From an uncultured Eubacteriales bacterium (GTDB lineage Bacteria; Bacillota; Clostridia; Oscillospirales; Oscillospiraceae), in NCBI GenBank assembly GCA_900551495.1, contig URWG01000059.1:1-10099 (forward strand): DNA of 10,099 nucleotides, written 5' to 3'. How positions within the stretch are numbered: position 1 is the first letter of the stretch; each line of letters starts with the position of its first letter. Positions 1 to 7,779 of the stretch are shown in pieces. Below the pieces are notes generated by a model. That model was not told the DNA's origin and did not search any database. It was given only the letters and a program-made list of their open reading frames with translations. A program made the position numbers and the translations under genes.

Positions 1-12
1 TGCATGAGACGG

Positions 13-36
13 CGCATCGTGCATTCGCACGATGCG
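13..36. repeat. Perfect 10-bp inverted repeat (hairpin)
   Basis: CGCATCGTGC and GCACGATGCG form a perfect 10-bp stem around a 4-base loop. A smaller 5-bp hairpin (TGTGC/GCACA, 39-51) follows directly. Neither has a T-run on either side, so they are not convincing intrinsic terminators. They lie downstream of the leftward promoter at 296-324 and could be part of the 3' region of that transcript or of the leader of a gene beyond the left edge. Confidence 0.5.
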
Positions 37-55
37 AGTGTGCGCAGCACATGGG

Positions 56-84
56 ATTCTTGATGAAATGTTTTAATCAAGAAT
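56..84. repeat. 9-bp inverted repeat with 11-base loop
   Basis: ATTCTTGAT (56-64) is the exact reverse complement of ATCAAGAAT (76-84). It could form a hairpin in the leftward transcript. No T-run follows on the minus strand (the next bases are CCCATG), so a terminator call is not supported. Confidence 0.45.
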
Positions 85-94
85 CAGTATCAGT

Positions 95-265
95 TGATTT
101 TTCCTTACAAAAATACTGTGTTGTTACCGCTCGGAAGAAGCCGCCTCAGCCCATCGGAATCACCGCCCATCGTTGCTCATTTTCTAAGCCGACGTGTCAA
201 GGGGCTTCCTTTGCAGCGACAGAACGTAAGCCACATTGGCGTGTTGACCTTTCTTATGAAATTTA
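95..265 (-). ncRNA. Candidate structured noncoding RNA, possibly raiA-motif type
   Basis: This stretch lies just downstream of a very strong leftward promoter and has no credible ORF. The longest minus-strand reading frame with a start near a ribosome site is only 19 codons. The minus strand can form nested helices: GTCAA pairs with TTGAC about 50 bases on, enclosing GGCTT/AAGCC. GTCGG can pair with CCGAT, and GAAGCC has a second possible partner in GGCTTC further 3', so a pseudoknot is possible. The G-rich core (about 125-190) resembles sequence I associate from memory with a widely conserved Firmicutes RNA. The raiA motif is my best guess but is unverified. Both ends are approximate. The alternative is a long 5' leader of a gene beyond the left edge. 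If it is raiA RNA, a hibernation-factor gene might lie to the left. Confidence 0.35.
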
Positions 266-339
266 GGTTGCTTTTTGTTTGTTTTATATAATTCGAGTAT
301 AACTTACAATAATAGCAATGTCAATTATACAAAGCAACC
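266..339. repeat. 9-bp inverted repeat flanking the leftward promoter
   Basis: GGTTGCTTT (266-274) is matched by AAAGCAACC (331-339). The arms lie on either side of the promoter at 296-324, about 56 bases apart, one upstream of the -35 and one in the early transcribed region. This could be a pair of operator half-sites allowing looping, or chance. No terminal-repeat features of a transposon (transposase, target duplication) are visible. Confidence 0.3.
296..324 (-). promoter_or_regulatory. Strong vegetative promoter, leftward
   Basis: On the minus strand TTGACA (319-324) is followed after exactly 17 bases by TATACT (296-301). This is a perfect -35 and a 5/6 -10. Transcription would start near 289 and run to the left edge. 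The surroundings are AT-rich. It lies downstream of the permease stop, so it does not serve that gene. Its likely product is the candidate ncRNA. Confidence 0.65.
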
Positions 340-373
340 AACAAATGAGCGGTTAAATTGTTAATATTGTATA

Positions 374-2419
374 TTAGCTAATCATTTTTCGTTTTTTGAC
401 CTGCATTAAGCCGATTTTGGAGAGCTTCAACGCGCTGAAAACGGTCGTAAGCGTCAGCACGATTGCCGTTGCTGCGGCGGAGAGGAGCAGCGTCGTGAGC
501 GGGAGCTGCAGGGTGCCGACGTTGGCGCGGCGGGTGATCTCGCCGAAGAGCAGCCACGCCGCAAGCCCGCCGAACGCCGTTGCCGTCAGGTCGAGCAGCA
601 GTCCCGCGCCGATCAGCTCTCGGACGATCCGCCGTCGTGCGATTCCGAGTTTTTTCATCGTAACGACGATTGCCCGCTGCCGCCGCGCCTCAAAGTACCG
701 CACCGCCGTCAGCACGATCAGGAAGCCCAAAACCGCCAAGATCAGCAGCCGTCTTGCGTTGCTCCGCATGACCTCGATATTCCCCGCCGCCTTGTCGTAC
801 TGCTGGTTGAAGGTCATAAAGTCACCCGAAAAGTCAATATCATTTGGGTTATCAAACCAAATCTCCGCCCACTCTCCGTCGTAGCTTCCGTGTTTCAGTG
901 CCTCGAAAAATTCCTCCTCCGAGCCGTTCCGCAAGACGAGCGATTGCAGCGCTCTGAAGCCTCTTTCCTCATACTTCTCTGCGTTCGGCAGAGACTTTTT
1001 CGGCGCAAAGATCGTATCCGCAGTGAACAGGTGTATCCCGGCTCGGAACGCAGGCGCCGAATAGATGCCGACAATCTCATAGTCCTTCTGTACGCCGATC
1101 CGGTCGTCCGACGTCAGCACGCCGTGCCGAAGTGTCACACTGTTAGTAACGGAAGAACCATTGTTGCCGCCCTCCGCTATTCCGTTCTGCACCACGGGCG
1201 TATCGTAATAGTCAATGTTGATACGGTCACCGACATCCAAATTGTTATACTTTGCATACTCCGCACTTACAAGGCACACATTTTCGCCGTTCACATATTC
1301 CTCGGCAGAAATTTCGCGCCCGTTCAGCAGCTCCGCGAAGCCGTTATTGAACATATAAACACTCTGTAAATTGTCTGTCAGAACAACAGTGGCAGAGCTT
1401 TGATTCATTTCGCAGCGCGGAATAATCTCCTCACGCCATTCCCGCCCCGCTCCGCTTTCCAAAAATTCCTCCACGCTGCCGCTATACTCCGCAACGTGTG
1501 TCCAAGCCTCCGGCATGGGATAGTAATAATACACACCGTCGTCGCGCTGTCCACGCAGCAGTCGCGCATACCAGTCCTCGCGATCCGGCTCACCATGAAC
1601 ACCGTCTGTGTAATACCGTTCAATGTGGTCCGTGATGTTAAGACCCCAAGAATCATATATACTCAAGTCGTACGGTGACTCCGTATCCGGCTCTTCCACA
1701 ACCTTCCACGCAAACTCACCCGTATTCTCATCGGTAGTTTCGTAATAGTGCTCTTTGATTTGATGGTCCGCGAAGTACGCAAAAACCATGTACTGTTTTC
1801 CCACCTCAAACAAACTTACTCCGTCCGCTCGATGTATCTCCGTCGAAATGAGGATTTGGTCGCCGTGTTTCGGCGGTTCATAGCCCGCAGCCAGCGAGAC
1901 CACTTCATTCACCGTTCCGGAAACATTGTAGTACGCAACCGGCGGCTCCTTCACTTCCCGCTCTCCCACAAAATTTCCTTCCGAGTCATATTCAGAAGAA
2001 ATATAGCTGTTTTCACGCACCGTAGGCGCAATTCCTGTACAGTTAATCGCAAAAACGGACAGGTTATAGGACGGGTAGTCGAAGGCAAAGTCATAATCAT
2101 TTCGCTCGACGGCGCCGGAGGTCAGCGCCTTGGTCCCCGCCACGACAGCGCCCAGCATACAGCGCGAATCGTAGCTCGCCACGCAGCCGCTGCTCAACGC
2201 CGCGTCCATCGCTGCCGTATCGTAGATTTCCGAGCCGAACTCAGTTTCCTTCATAATTGCTATCGTAACATAGTTGTCACTGACTGCCGAAGCCTGCCGT
2301 TCGATGGCGCTCCATGCGCTTAATCCCACCAACGACACCGCCACCGCCAACGTCAGCGCGATCAAAAGTCCCGCCCACACGATGGGCTTGCGGCGAATCT
2401 GCTTCAAGATCACATTCAT
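374..2419 (-). CDS. FtsX/MacB-type ABC transporter permease
   Basis: This 681-residue membrane protein has the layout of one FtsX-superfamily permease. One N-terminal membrane segment (about 13-35) is followed by a very large extracytoplasmic domain (about 40-555) rich in acidic residues and tyrosine, then three C-terminal membrane segments (about 558-574, 602-626, 641-664). The Arg/Lys-rich loop between segments 2 and 3, with MKKLGIARRRIVREL, matches the cytoplasmic coupling region of the family, where the ATPase docks. Such permeases work by mechanotransmission in lipoprotein handling, peptide or antibiotic resistance, or cell-wall hydrolase control. The substrate cannot be told here. The start at 2419 is supported by the purine-rich GAGGGGGAAGG just upstream. 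No ATP-binding subunit gene is adjacent in the window, so the partner must be elsewhere. No signal for a terminator is visible after the stop. Confidence 0.8.
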   Translation of the reverse strand: MNVILKQIRRKPIVWAGLLIALTLAVAVSLVGLSAWSAIERQASAVSDNYVTIAIMKETEFGSEIYDTAAMDAALSSGCVASYDSRCMLGAVVAGTKALTSGAVERNDYDFAFDYPSYNLSVFAINCTGIAPTVRENSYISSEYDSEGNFVGEREVKEPPVAYYNVSGTVNEVVSLAAGYEPPKHGDQILISTEIHRADGVSLFEVGKQYMVFAYFADHQIKEHYYETTDENTGEFAWKVVEEPDTESPYDLSIYDSWGLNITDHIERYYTDGVHGEPDREDWYARLLRGQRDDGVYYYYPMPEAWTHVAEYSGSVEEFLESGAGREWREEIIPRCEMNQSSATVVLTDNLQSVYMFNNGFAELLNGREISAEEYVNGENVCLVSAEYAKYNNLDVGDRINIDYYDTPVVQNGIAEGGNNGSSVTNSVTLRHGVLTSDDRIGVQKDYEIVGIYSAPAFRAGIHLFTADTIFAPKKSLPNAEKYEERGFRALQSLVLRNGSEEEFFEALKHGSYDGEWAEIWFDNPNDIDFSGDFMTFNQQYDKAAGNIEVMRSNARRLLILAVLGFLIVLTAVRYFEARRQRAIVVTMKKLGIARRRIVRELIGAGLLLDLTATAFGGLAAWLLFGEITRRANVGTLQLPLTTLLLSAAATAIVLTLTTVFSALKLSKIGLMQVKKRKMIS

Positions 2420-2453
2420 CGACCCTTCCCCCTCGGCGTTTCTCTATGATATT

Positions 2454-2482
2454 AGGTTACCATATGAAATGTGGAAAGTCAA
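2454..2482 (-). promoter_or_regulatory. Promoter of the permease gene
   Basis: Minus strand TTGACT (2477-2482), 17-base spacer, TAACCT (2454-2459). The -35 is good and the -10 is weak, which fits a promoter needing an activator. Predicted start is near 2447, giving a leader of about 28 bases that holds the ribosome site. The tandem repeats at 2503-2544 lie about 20 bases upstream of the -35. Confidence 0.5.
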
Positions 2483-2502
2483 TTTCGCACGCTAAAGAAA
2501 AG

Positions 2503-2544
2503 TTTAAGATTTGTTTAAGATTTTCTTAGGAATTATTAAGATTT
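2503..2544. promoter_or_regulatory. Four tandem ~11-bp direct repeats, probable operator
   Basis: On the plus strand TTTAAGATTT occurs at 2503-2512 and again at 2514-2523 (period 11). Weaker copies CTTAGGAATT (2525-2534) and ATTAAGATTT (2535-2544) follow. Read on the coding strand of the permease the unit is AAATCTTAAA. Tandem direct repeats at about one helical turn just upstream of a -35 are typical of OmpR/PhoB-family response regulators, which often control FtsX-type transporters of the Bce/Van kind. That regulator identity is inference. No regulator gene lies in the window. Confidence 0.45.
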
Positions 2545-2559
2545 TCCGAAATCACGCTT

Positions 2560-2601
2560 AAAAAAATAAAAAACCGAAGCTCGGTGCAAACCGAGCTTCG
2601 G
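2560..2601 (-). terminator. Intrinsic terminator after yajC
   Basis: An 11-bp perfect GC-rich stem (CCGAAGCTCGG/CCGAGCTTCGG, loop of 6) is followed on the minus strand by a T-tract of 13 T in 14 bases (2560-2573). It lies 47 bases past the yajC stop and separates the queA-tgt-yajC unit from the permease. It is directional: no T-tract follows on the plus strand. Confidence 0.9.
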
Positions 2602-2647
2602 CAAAAAACGAAATATTACGTTGTTCAATCGCGGAGATCGCTGCGGA

Positions 2648-3019
2648 TTACAGACCCTTCTTCTTGTTTTCCTTCTCCTGCTGCTTCTGCTTTTTCTTCT
2701 CCTCAGCCTTTGCCTTCGCAGCAGCCTGCGCCTCGGCACGCGCCTTCTGCGCGGCATCCTTGGCAGTATTGTTGGTCATAACGGAGAAGCGAGCCAGCTC
2801 CATGCGAACGCGATCCGCGCTGGTCTCGATGACGATATTCTCGTCCTTCAGCTCGACGATCTTACCGACGATGCCGCCGATGGTGGTGATACGGTCACCG
2901 ACCTTTAACGAATTACGCAGATTCTCCTCTTCCTTCTTCCGCTTCTTCTCGGGGCGGATGAGCATAAAGTAGAATACGGCGACCATTGCAACAAGTAAAA
3001 TGATAAATGTGGGGTCCAT
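2648..3019 (-). CDS. yajC: Preprotein translocase accessory subunit YajC
   Basis: This 123-residue protein has the YajC layout: a single N-terminal membrane helix (about 4-20) ending in FMLIRPEKKRKKEEE, then a small cytoplasmic beta domain with the family signature NSLKVGDRITTIGGIVGKI (37-54) and a DRVRMELARFSV strand. YajC associates with SecD-SecF and the SecYEG export channel. The C-terminal tail (about 87-123) is a low-complexity run of Ala, Lys, Gln and Glu, probably a charged helix, and makes the protein somewhat longer than many homologues. The start at 3019 is chosen over an upstream in-frame ATG at 3076 because AGGAGG lies a few bases before it and the protein then begins like the family. 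It has its own promoter as well as following tgt, the classical queA-tgt-yajC order. secD/secF are not found next to it here. Confidence 0.95.
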   Translation of the reverse strand: MDPTFIILLVAMVAVFYFMLIRPEKKRKKEEENLRNSLKVGDRITTIGGIVGKIVELKDENIVIETSADRVRMELARFSVMTNNTAKDAAQKARAEAQAAAKAKAEEKKKQKQQEKENKKKGL

Positions 3020-3047
3020 GGATTTTCCTCCTGTATATGATAGAAAT

Positions 3048-3076
3048 ATTATATCGGTTTCTACGCCGTAATGCAA
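3048..3076 (-). promoter_or_regulatory. Promoter of yajC
   Basis: Minus strand TTGCAT (3071-3076), spacer of 17, TATAAT (3048-3053). The perfect -10 lies in the 87-base gap between tgt and yajC. The predicted start near 3041 gives a leader of about 22 bases containing AGGAGG. It allows yajC to be expressed independently of queA-tgt. Confidence 0.65.
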
Positions 3077-3106
3077 GCACTATCTTGTAAAATTATGAAA
3101 AAAGCG

Positions 3107-4243
3107 TCAATCCTCCGCCCGCTGCGACAGCCGTTCGGAATATTGCCTACGGAAGTCGGCAAAGGTGCCGTTGTCCAGCGCCTCACGAATCCGCGCGGTG
3201 AGCTGATTGTAAAAATAGAGGTTGTGCATTACCGCCAGCCGCATGGCAAGCATTTCCTCCGCCTTGAACAGGTGGCGCAGATACGCCCGAGAGTAGCGCC
3301 GGCAGACGGGGCAGTCGCACTGCTCGTCGATCGGGCGAGGGTCGCGCTCATACTTCGCGTTTTTCAGATTCATCGTGCCGGACCATGTAAAGAGCTTGGC
3401 ATGGCGGGCATTCCGGGCAGGCATCACGCAGTCGAAGAAGTCCACGCCCCGCGCGACGCTCTCAATGATGTTCGTCGGCGTGCCGACGCCCATCAGATAG
3501 CGCGTCTTGTTCTTCGGCATATGCGGCTCGACCGCCTCGATGATCTCATACATCGTCTCGGTGCTCTCGCCCACTGCCAAGCCGCCGATGGCATAGCCGG
3601 GCAGGTCCAGCTCGGCGATCATCTTCATGTGTTCAACGCGAAGATCGGCATAGGTGCCGCCCTGATTGATCCCCCAAAGCATCTGCTGCGGGTTCACCGT
3701 CGTCTCCAAGGCGTTGAGCCGCGCATTTTCCGCCTTGCAGCGCACCAGCCAGCGGTAGGTACGGGCGGCGGAGTCCTTGACATAAGCGTAGGGCGCGGGA
3801 TTCTCAACGCACTCGTCAAACGCCATGCAAATATCCGAGCCGAGATTCGACTGGATCTGCATACTCTGCTCCGGTCCCATAAAAATCTTGTGACCGTCCA
3901 GATGGGAGGCAAAGTAGACGCCTTCCTCCTTGATCTTGCGCAGATCGGCGAGCGAAAAGACCTGAAAGCCGCCCGAATCGGTCAAAATCGGTCCGTCCCA
4001 CGTCATAAAGCGGTGCAGACCGCCCATGTCGCGCACGACCCGATCCCCCGGGCGCAGGTGCAGATGGTAGGTATTGGAAAGCTCGACCTGACAGCCGATG
4101 TTTTTCAGGTCCGCCGCACTCAGTGCGCCCTTGATCGCGCCCTGTGTGCCGACGTTCATAAACACCGGAGTTTGCACCGTGCCGTGCGCGCAGGTAAACA
4201 TCCCGCGCCGCGCCGCGCCCTCGGTTTTCAGAAGTTGAAACAT
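3107..4243 (-). CDS. tgt: Queuine/preQ1 tRNA-guanine transglycosylase
   Basis: This 378-residue enzyme exchanges guanine 34 in the anticodon of tRNAs with GUN anticodons (Asp, Asn, His, Tyr) for preQ1, the committed step of queuosine formation on tRNA. Landmarks of the TIM-barrel family are present: PVFMNVGTQ (26-34), LTDSGGFQVFSL with the Asp at about 89, AFDEC (141-145), GGLAVGE (220-226), YLMGVGTP (249-256) and the predicted nucleophile Asp at about 271 in DCVMPARNAR. The zinc site is complete: Cys309, Cys311, Cys314 and His340. Length is normal for bacteria. The start at 4243 is preceded by GGAGAGGG. It begins 26 bases after queA, so the two successive pathway enzymes are co-transcribed. 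Confidence 0.97.
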   Translation of the reverse strand: MFQLLKTEGAARRGMFTCAHGTVQTPVFMNVGTQGAIKGALSAADLKNIGCQVELSNTYHLHLRPGDRVVRDMGGLHRFMTWDGPILTDSGGFQVFSLADLRKIKEEGVYFASHLDGHKIFMGPEQSMQIQSNLGSDICMAFDECVENPAPYAYVKDSAARTYRWLVRCKAENARLNALETTVNPQQMLWGINQGGTYADLRVEHMKMIAELDLPGYAIGGLAVGESTETMYEIIEAVEPHMPKNKTRYLMGVGTPTNIIESVARGVDFFDCVMPARNARHAKLFTWSGTMNLKNAKYERDPRPIDEQCDCPVCRRYSRAYLRHLFKAEEMLAMRLAVMHNLYFYNQLTARIREALDNGTFADFRRQYSERLSQRAED

Positions 4244-4269
4244 TTGTATCTACCCTCTCCGATTACTGT

Positions 4270-5295
4270 TTATTCAATCAGCATCGCGTCGCCGAAGCTG
4301 AAAAAGCGATACCGCTCCCGCACCGCAATGCGATAAGCGTTCATGACCGTATCATAGCCCGCGAACGCAGAGACAAGCATGATAAGCGTGCTCTCGGGCA
4401 GGTGGAAATTCGTAATCAGTGCATCCATCGCCTTGAAGCGGTAGCCGGGATAGATAAAAATATCCGTCCACGCCGAGCGCTCGGAAAAAGCGCCGTTTTC
4501 GTCGCAGAGCGATTCCAGTGTGCGGCAGGAGGTCGTCCCGACGCAGATGATACGCCCGCCGTTTTGCCGCGTTTCATTGAGAAGCTGCGCAGTCTCGGCG
4601 GAGAGAATACAGAATTCCGAATGCATCCGGTGCTCCGTAATATTGTCCGCCTTGACGGGGCGGAACGTGCCAAGCCCGACGTGCAGCGTCACGTAGGCAA
4701 GCCGAACGCCCTTTGCCGCGATCCGCTCCAAAAGCTCCTCGGTAAAGTGCAGCCCTGCGGTCGGTGCGGCGGCAGAGCCGTTGACCTTGGAATAGACCGT
4801 CTGATAGCGCTCGCCGTCTTCTAATTCCGCCTTGATGTACGGCGGGAGCGGCATTTTGCCGAGGCGCTCCAGAATCTCAAGGAAAATTCCCTCGTAGTGA
4901 AACCGCACGAGCCGATTACCGCTGTCGAGCACCGTCTCCACCGTCGCGGTAAGCTGCCCGTCGCCGAAGGACAGCTCCGCGCCCTCGTGCAGCTTTCTTC
5001 CGGGCTTGACAAGACATTCCCAAACGCCGTCGCCCTTGTCGGTCAGCAGAAGGACCTCCGCCGCACCGCCGCTCGGAACGCGATGTCCCAGCAGCCGCGC
5101 GGGAATCACACGGGAATTATTCATAACAAGGCAGTCCCCCGCCCGCAAATGGTCGATCAACTGATAAAAATGCTCGTGCGAGACGGAGCCGTCCGCGCGG
5201 TTGAGCACCATCAGCCGCGAGGTATCCCGCTTTTCGAGCGGGGTCTGTGCGATCAGCTCCTGCGGCAGGTCGTAATAAAAATCACTTGTTTTCAT
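4270..5295 (-). CDS. queA: tRNA preQ1 ribosyltransferase-isomerase QueA
   Basis: QueA uses S-adenosylmethionine as a ribosyl donor to turn preQ1-34 in tRNA into epoxyqueuosine, the step after Tgt. The 341 residues match the usual bacterial length. The protein begins with the family start (FYYDLPQELIAQTPLEKRD) and carries NNSRVIPARLLG (59-70), the block GSAAAPTAGLHFT (173-185), HVGLGTFRPV (205-214), TNFHLPESTLIMLVSAFAG (295-313) and the terminal RFFSFGDAMLI. The start at 5295 was chosen although the frame stays open to 5424, because family homology begins at this Met and the promoter -10 lies within the upstream extension. The ribosome site is modest (GGAAAAGAGAA). The reductase queG/queH and the preQ1 synthesis genes are not in the window. 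I looked for a preQ1 riboswitch in the short leader and found none. Confidence 0.97.
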   Translation of the reverse strand: MKTSDFYYDLPQELIAQTPLEKRDTSRLMVLNRADGSVSHEHFYQLIDHLRAGDCLVMNNSRVIPARLLGHRVPSGGAAEVLLLTDKGDGVWECLVKPGRKLHEGAELSFGDGQLTATVETVLDSGNRLVRFHYEGIFLEILERLGKMPLPPYIKAELEDGERYQTVYSKVNGSAAAPTAGLHFTEELLERIAAKGVRLAYVTLHVGLGTFRPVKADNITEHRMHSEFCILSAETAQLLNETRQNGGRIICVGTTSCRTLESLCDENGAFSERSAWTDIFIYPGYRFKAMDALITNFHLPESTLIMLVSAFAGYDTVMNAYRIAVRERYRFFSFGDAMLIE

Positions 5296-5318
5296 CAAGG
5301 TATCGTTCTCTTTTCCGA

Positions 5319-5346
5319 TTGTTTTAATACTGATTCTAAGTATAAG
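5319..5346 (+). promoter_or_regulatory. Possible promoter of dapA
   Basis: TTGTTT (5319-5324), spacer of 16, TATAAG (5341-5346), giving a start near 5353 and a leader of about 75 bases. Its -10 lies within four bases of the queA -10 on the opposite strand, so the two divergent promoters would compete. The only other candidate, TAGAAT at 5402, lacks a -35 at the right distance. Confidence 0.35.
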
Positions 5347-5349
5347 AAC

Positions 5350-5378
5350 ATTATAGCCGACCTGCGGCGGTTTTGCAA
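5350..5378 (-). promoter_or_regulatory. Promoter of the queA-tgt unit
   Basis: Minus strand TTGCAA (5373-5378), spacer of exactly 17, TATAAT (5350-5355). The predicted start near 5343 leaves a leader of about 48 bases before the queA ATG. Near-consensus, so probably constitutive. Confidence 0.75.
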
Positions 5379-5427
5379 GCACTCGTCTCTCCTTTTCGGC
5401 ATAGAATGAGCCGGAGGTGTTCAAACC

Positions 5428-6293
5428 ATGAAGAAACCCGTCTTCTACGGCGCGGCAACGGCAATCGTGACGCCGTTTTGCGACCGCTCATTGGATTTGC
5501 CGGCATTTTCACGGCTGCTTCTGCGGCAGCTTCAGGCAGGCATCCGCACGATCGTCGTCACCGGCACGACCGGCGAAGCCTCAACGCTGACCACGGACGA
5601 AAAAGTGCTGCTCTGGCAGCTTGCGGTCGATACGGCAGGCGGCAAGGCGACCGTCATCGCGGGCATCGGCACAAACAATACCGCGCAGTCCGCAGAGCTG
5701 GCAAGGGCGGCGGAGCAGTGCGGCGTCGATGCGCTGCTGGCAGTCACGCCGTACTATAATAAGGCAACGCAGGAGGGGCTGTATCGCCACTATGTCACGC
5801 TCGCCGAGGCGACCTCGCTCCCGCTCATTACCTATAACGTCCCCTCGCGCACCGGTGTCGAGCTTCAGGCGGAGACTTGCCGGCGTCTTTCCCTATCGCC
5901 GGAATCAAGGAAGCCGGCGGCAATCTGACGAAGCTTGCACACATCCGTCTGCTGTGCGGCGACGACTTCCCGATTTGGTGCGGCAACGACGATCAGATCA
6001 CCGCATCCATGGCGCTCGGTGCCTGCGGTGCGATCAGCGTTCTTTCCAATATCCGGCCGGAGGCGGTCAGGACGATATGCGACAGCGCGTTGGAGGGAGA
6101 CTTCCGAAAATCTGCCGAAGCGCAGATCGCGGCGCTGCCCCTCATCGACGCGCTCTTTTCCGAGGTCAATCCGATCCCCGTCAAGGCGGCGCTTGCCGCC
6201 GAGGGGCTTTGCGAGGAGGAGCTGCGTCTGCCGCTCACGCCGATGTCCCCCGCAAAACGTACAGCGCTTGCGGAGGCGCTGCATTCTTTTTGA
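5428..6293 (+). pseudogene. dapA: 4-hydroxy-tetrahydrodipicolinate synthase, frameshifted
   Basis: DapA condenses pyruvate with aspartate semialdehyde, the first step of the diaminopimelate/lysine branch. The first frame (5428-5928) has GTTGEAST (46-53), VTPYYNKATQEGLYRHY with Tyr110, and TYNVPSRTG with Tyr136 and Arg141, then runs into a stop after unrelated residues. Family sequence resumes in another frame: FPIAGIKEAGGNL holding the Schiff-base lysine (codon 5907-5909), later EVNPIPVKAAL, ending at 6293. From the Arg of SRTG to the catalytic Lys there are 59 bases here. The E. coli enzyme, as I recall it, has 23 codons (69 bases) there. So about 10 bases are missing, and repair would give a normal 291 residues. 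GGAGG precedes the ATG. A short inverted repeat (CCGGCG/CGCCGG, 5880-5902) brackets the lesion. It is either a true pseudogene or an assembly error. The N-terminal product alone lacks the catalytic lysine. Confidence 0.85.
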
Positions 6294-6301
6294 AGATTTT
6301 C

Positions 6302-6341
6302 AAAAAATCTCCCTCGGAACCGCAGCGGTCCCGAGGGAGAT
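6302..6341 (-). terminator. Intrinsic terminator between dapA and rpoD
   Basis: A 15-bp stem with one mismatch (6307-6321 with 6327-6341, arms ATCTCCCTCGGAACC and GGTCCCGAGGGAGAT) has a 5-base loop. On the minus strand it is followed by TTTTTT, making it a strong terminator for rpoD just 12 bases past its stop. On the plus strand only GCTTTG follows, so termination of dapA transcription there is likely weaker. Confidence 0.85.
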
Positions 6342-6352
6342 GCTTTGACAGC

Positions 6353-7492
<1,140 letters not shown>

Positions 7493-7672
7493 AAAGCACT
7501 TCCTTGCTGTCCATTCTTTTCCTGCCGAACGATGAAAAAAGCCGAAGCTCCCCTCCGACGGCAAAAAGCAAAGCGGAACGGAAAAGCAGACCGACGCGCC
7601 CCTTTTCTCTCGTTTGCGCAAAACGCACGGGCATTGCTGCGTTCACTCCCGCCTTTTTAGCATATCCAGTTC
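7493..7672 (-). other. Long rpoD 5' leader
   Basis: About 174 bases separate the predicted transcription start (near 7666) from the rpoD ATG. No separate ORF with a ribosome site was found in it. The frame of rpoD itself is open back to 7621 without family similarity. I see no known riboswitch motif. Such a leader could hold regulation of sigma synthesis, but no specific structure can be claimed. Confidence 0.4.
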
Positions 7673-7701
7673 ATTATAACGTGCTTTTTTGCTGAGTGCA
7701 A
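7673..7701 (-). promoter_or_regulatory. Promoter of rpoD
   Basis: Minus strand TTGCAC (7696-7701), spacer of exactly 17, TATAAT (7673-7678). A perfect -10 with a 4/6 -35 matching the local TTGC style. Phased A-tracts lie directly upstream. Confidence 0.8.
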
Positions 7702-7704
7702 GAG

Positions 7705-7750
7705 TTTTTTGATGTTTTTTTGCGGATTTTCGGAATTTTTTGCGATTTTT
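7705..7750 (-). promoter_or_regulatory. Phased A-tracts upstream of the rpoD promoter
   Basis: Five T-runs on the plus strand (7705-7710, 7715-7721, 7727-7730, 7736-7741, 7746-7750) end at almost exact 10-base steps. Read on the rpoD strand they are A-tracts in phase with the helix, starting a few bases upstream of the -35 and reaching about position -85. This is the pattern of intrinsically curved DNA and of an UP element contacted by the polymerase alpha subunit, both known to raise promoter strength. The effect here is inferred. Confidence 0.55.
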
Positions 7751-7779
7751 GAGAAAATCCGTGGGAATTCAACGGGAAA

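Noticed and set aside
51..291. Two short plus-strand ORFs in the left intergenic region
   Set aside because: They lack ribosome sites and lie opposite the candidate structured RNA; their apparent conservation, if any, would reflect the RNA.
3071..4336. Long plus-strand ORF of 421 codons
   Set aside because: It is antisense to the clearly real tgt, with a composition rich in His, Arg and Ala typical of a GC-rich shadow frame, no ribosome site and no recognisable domain.
5296..5343. preQ1 riboswitch in the queA leader
   Set aside because: The leader is about 48 bases and lacks the C-rich/A-rich pseudoknot pattern of preQ1 riboswitches.
7493..7621. 43-codon N-terminal extension of rpoD
   Set aside because: The sequence is low-complexity and unlike sigma factors, and AAGGAAG precedes the ATG at 7492.
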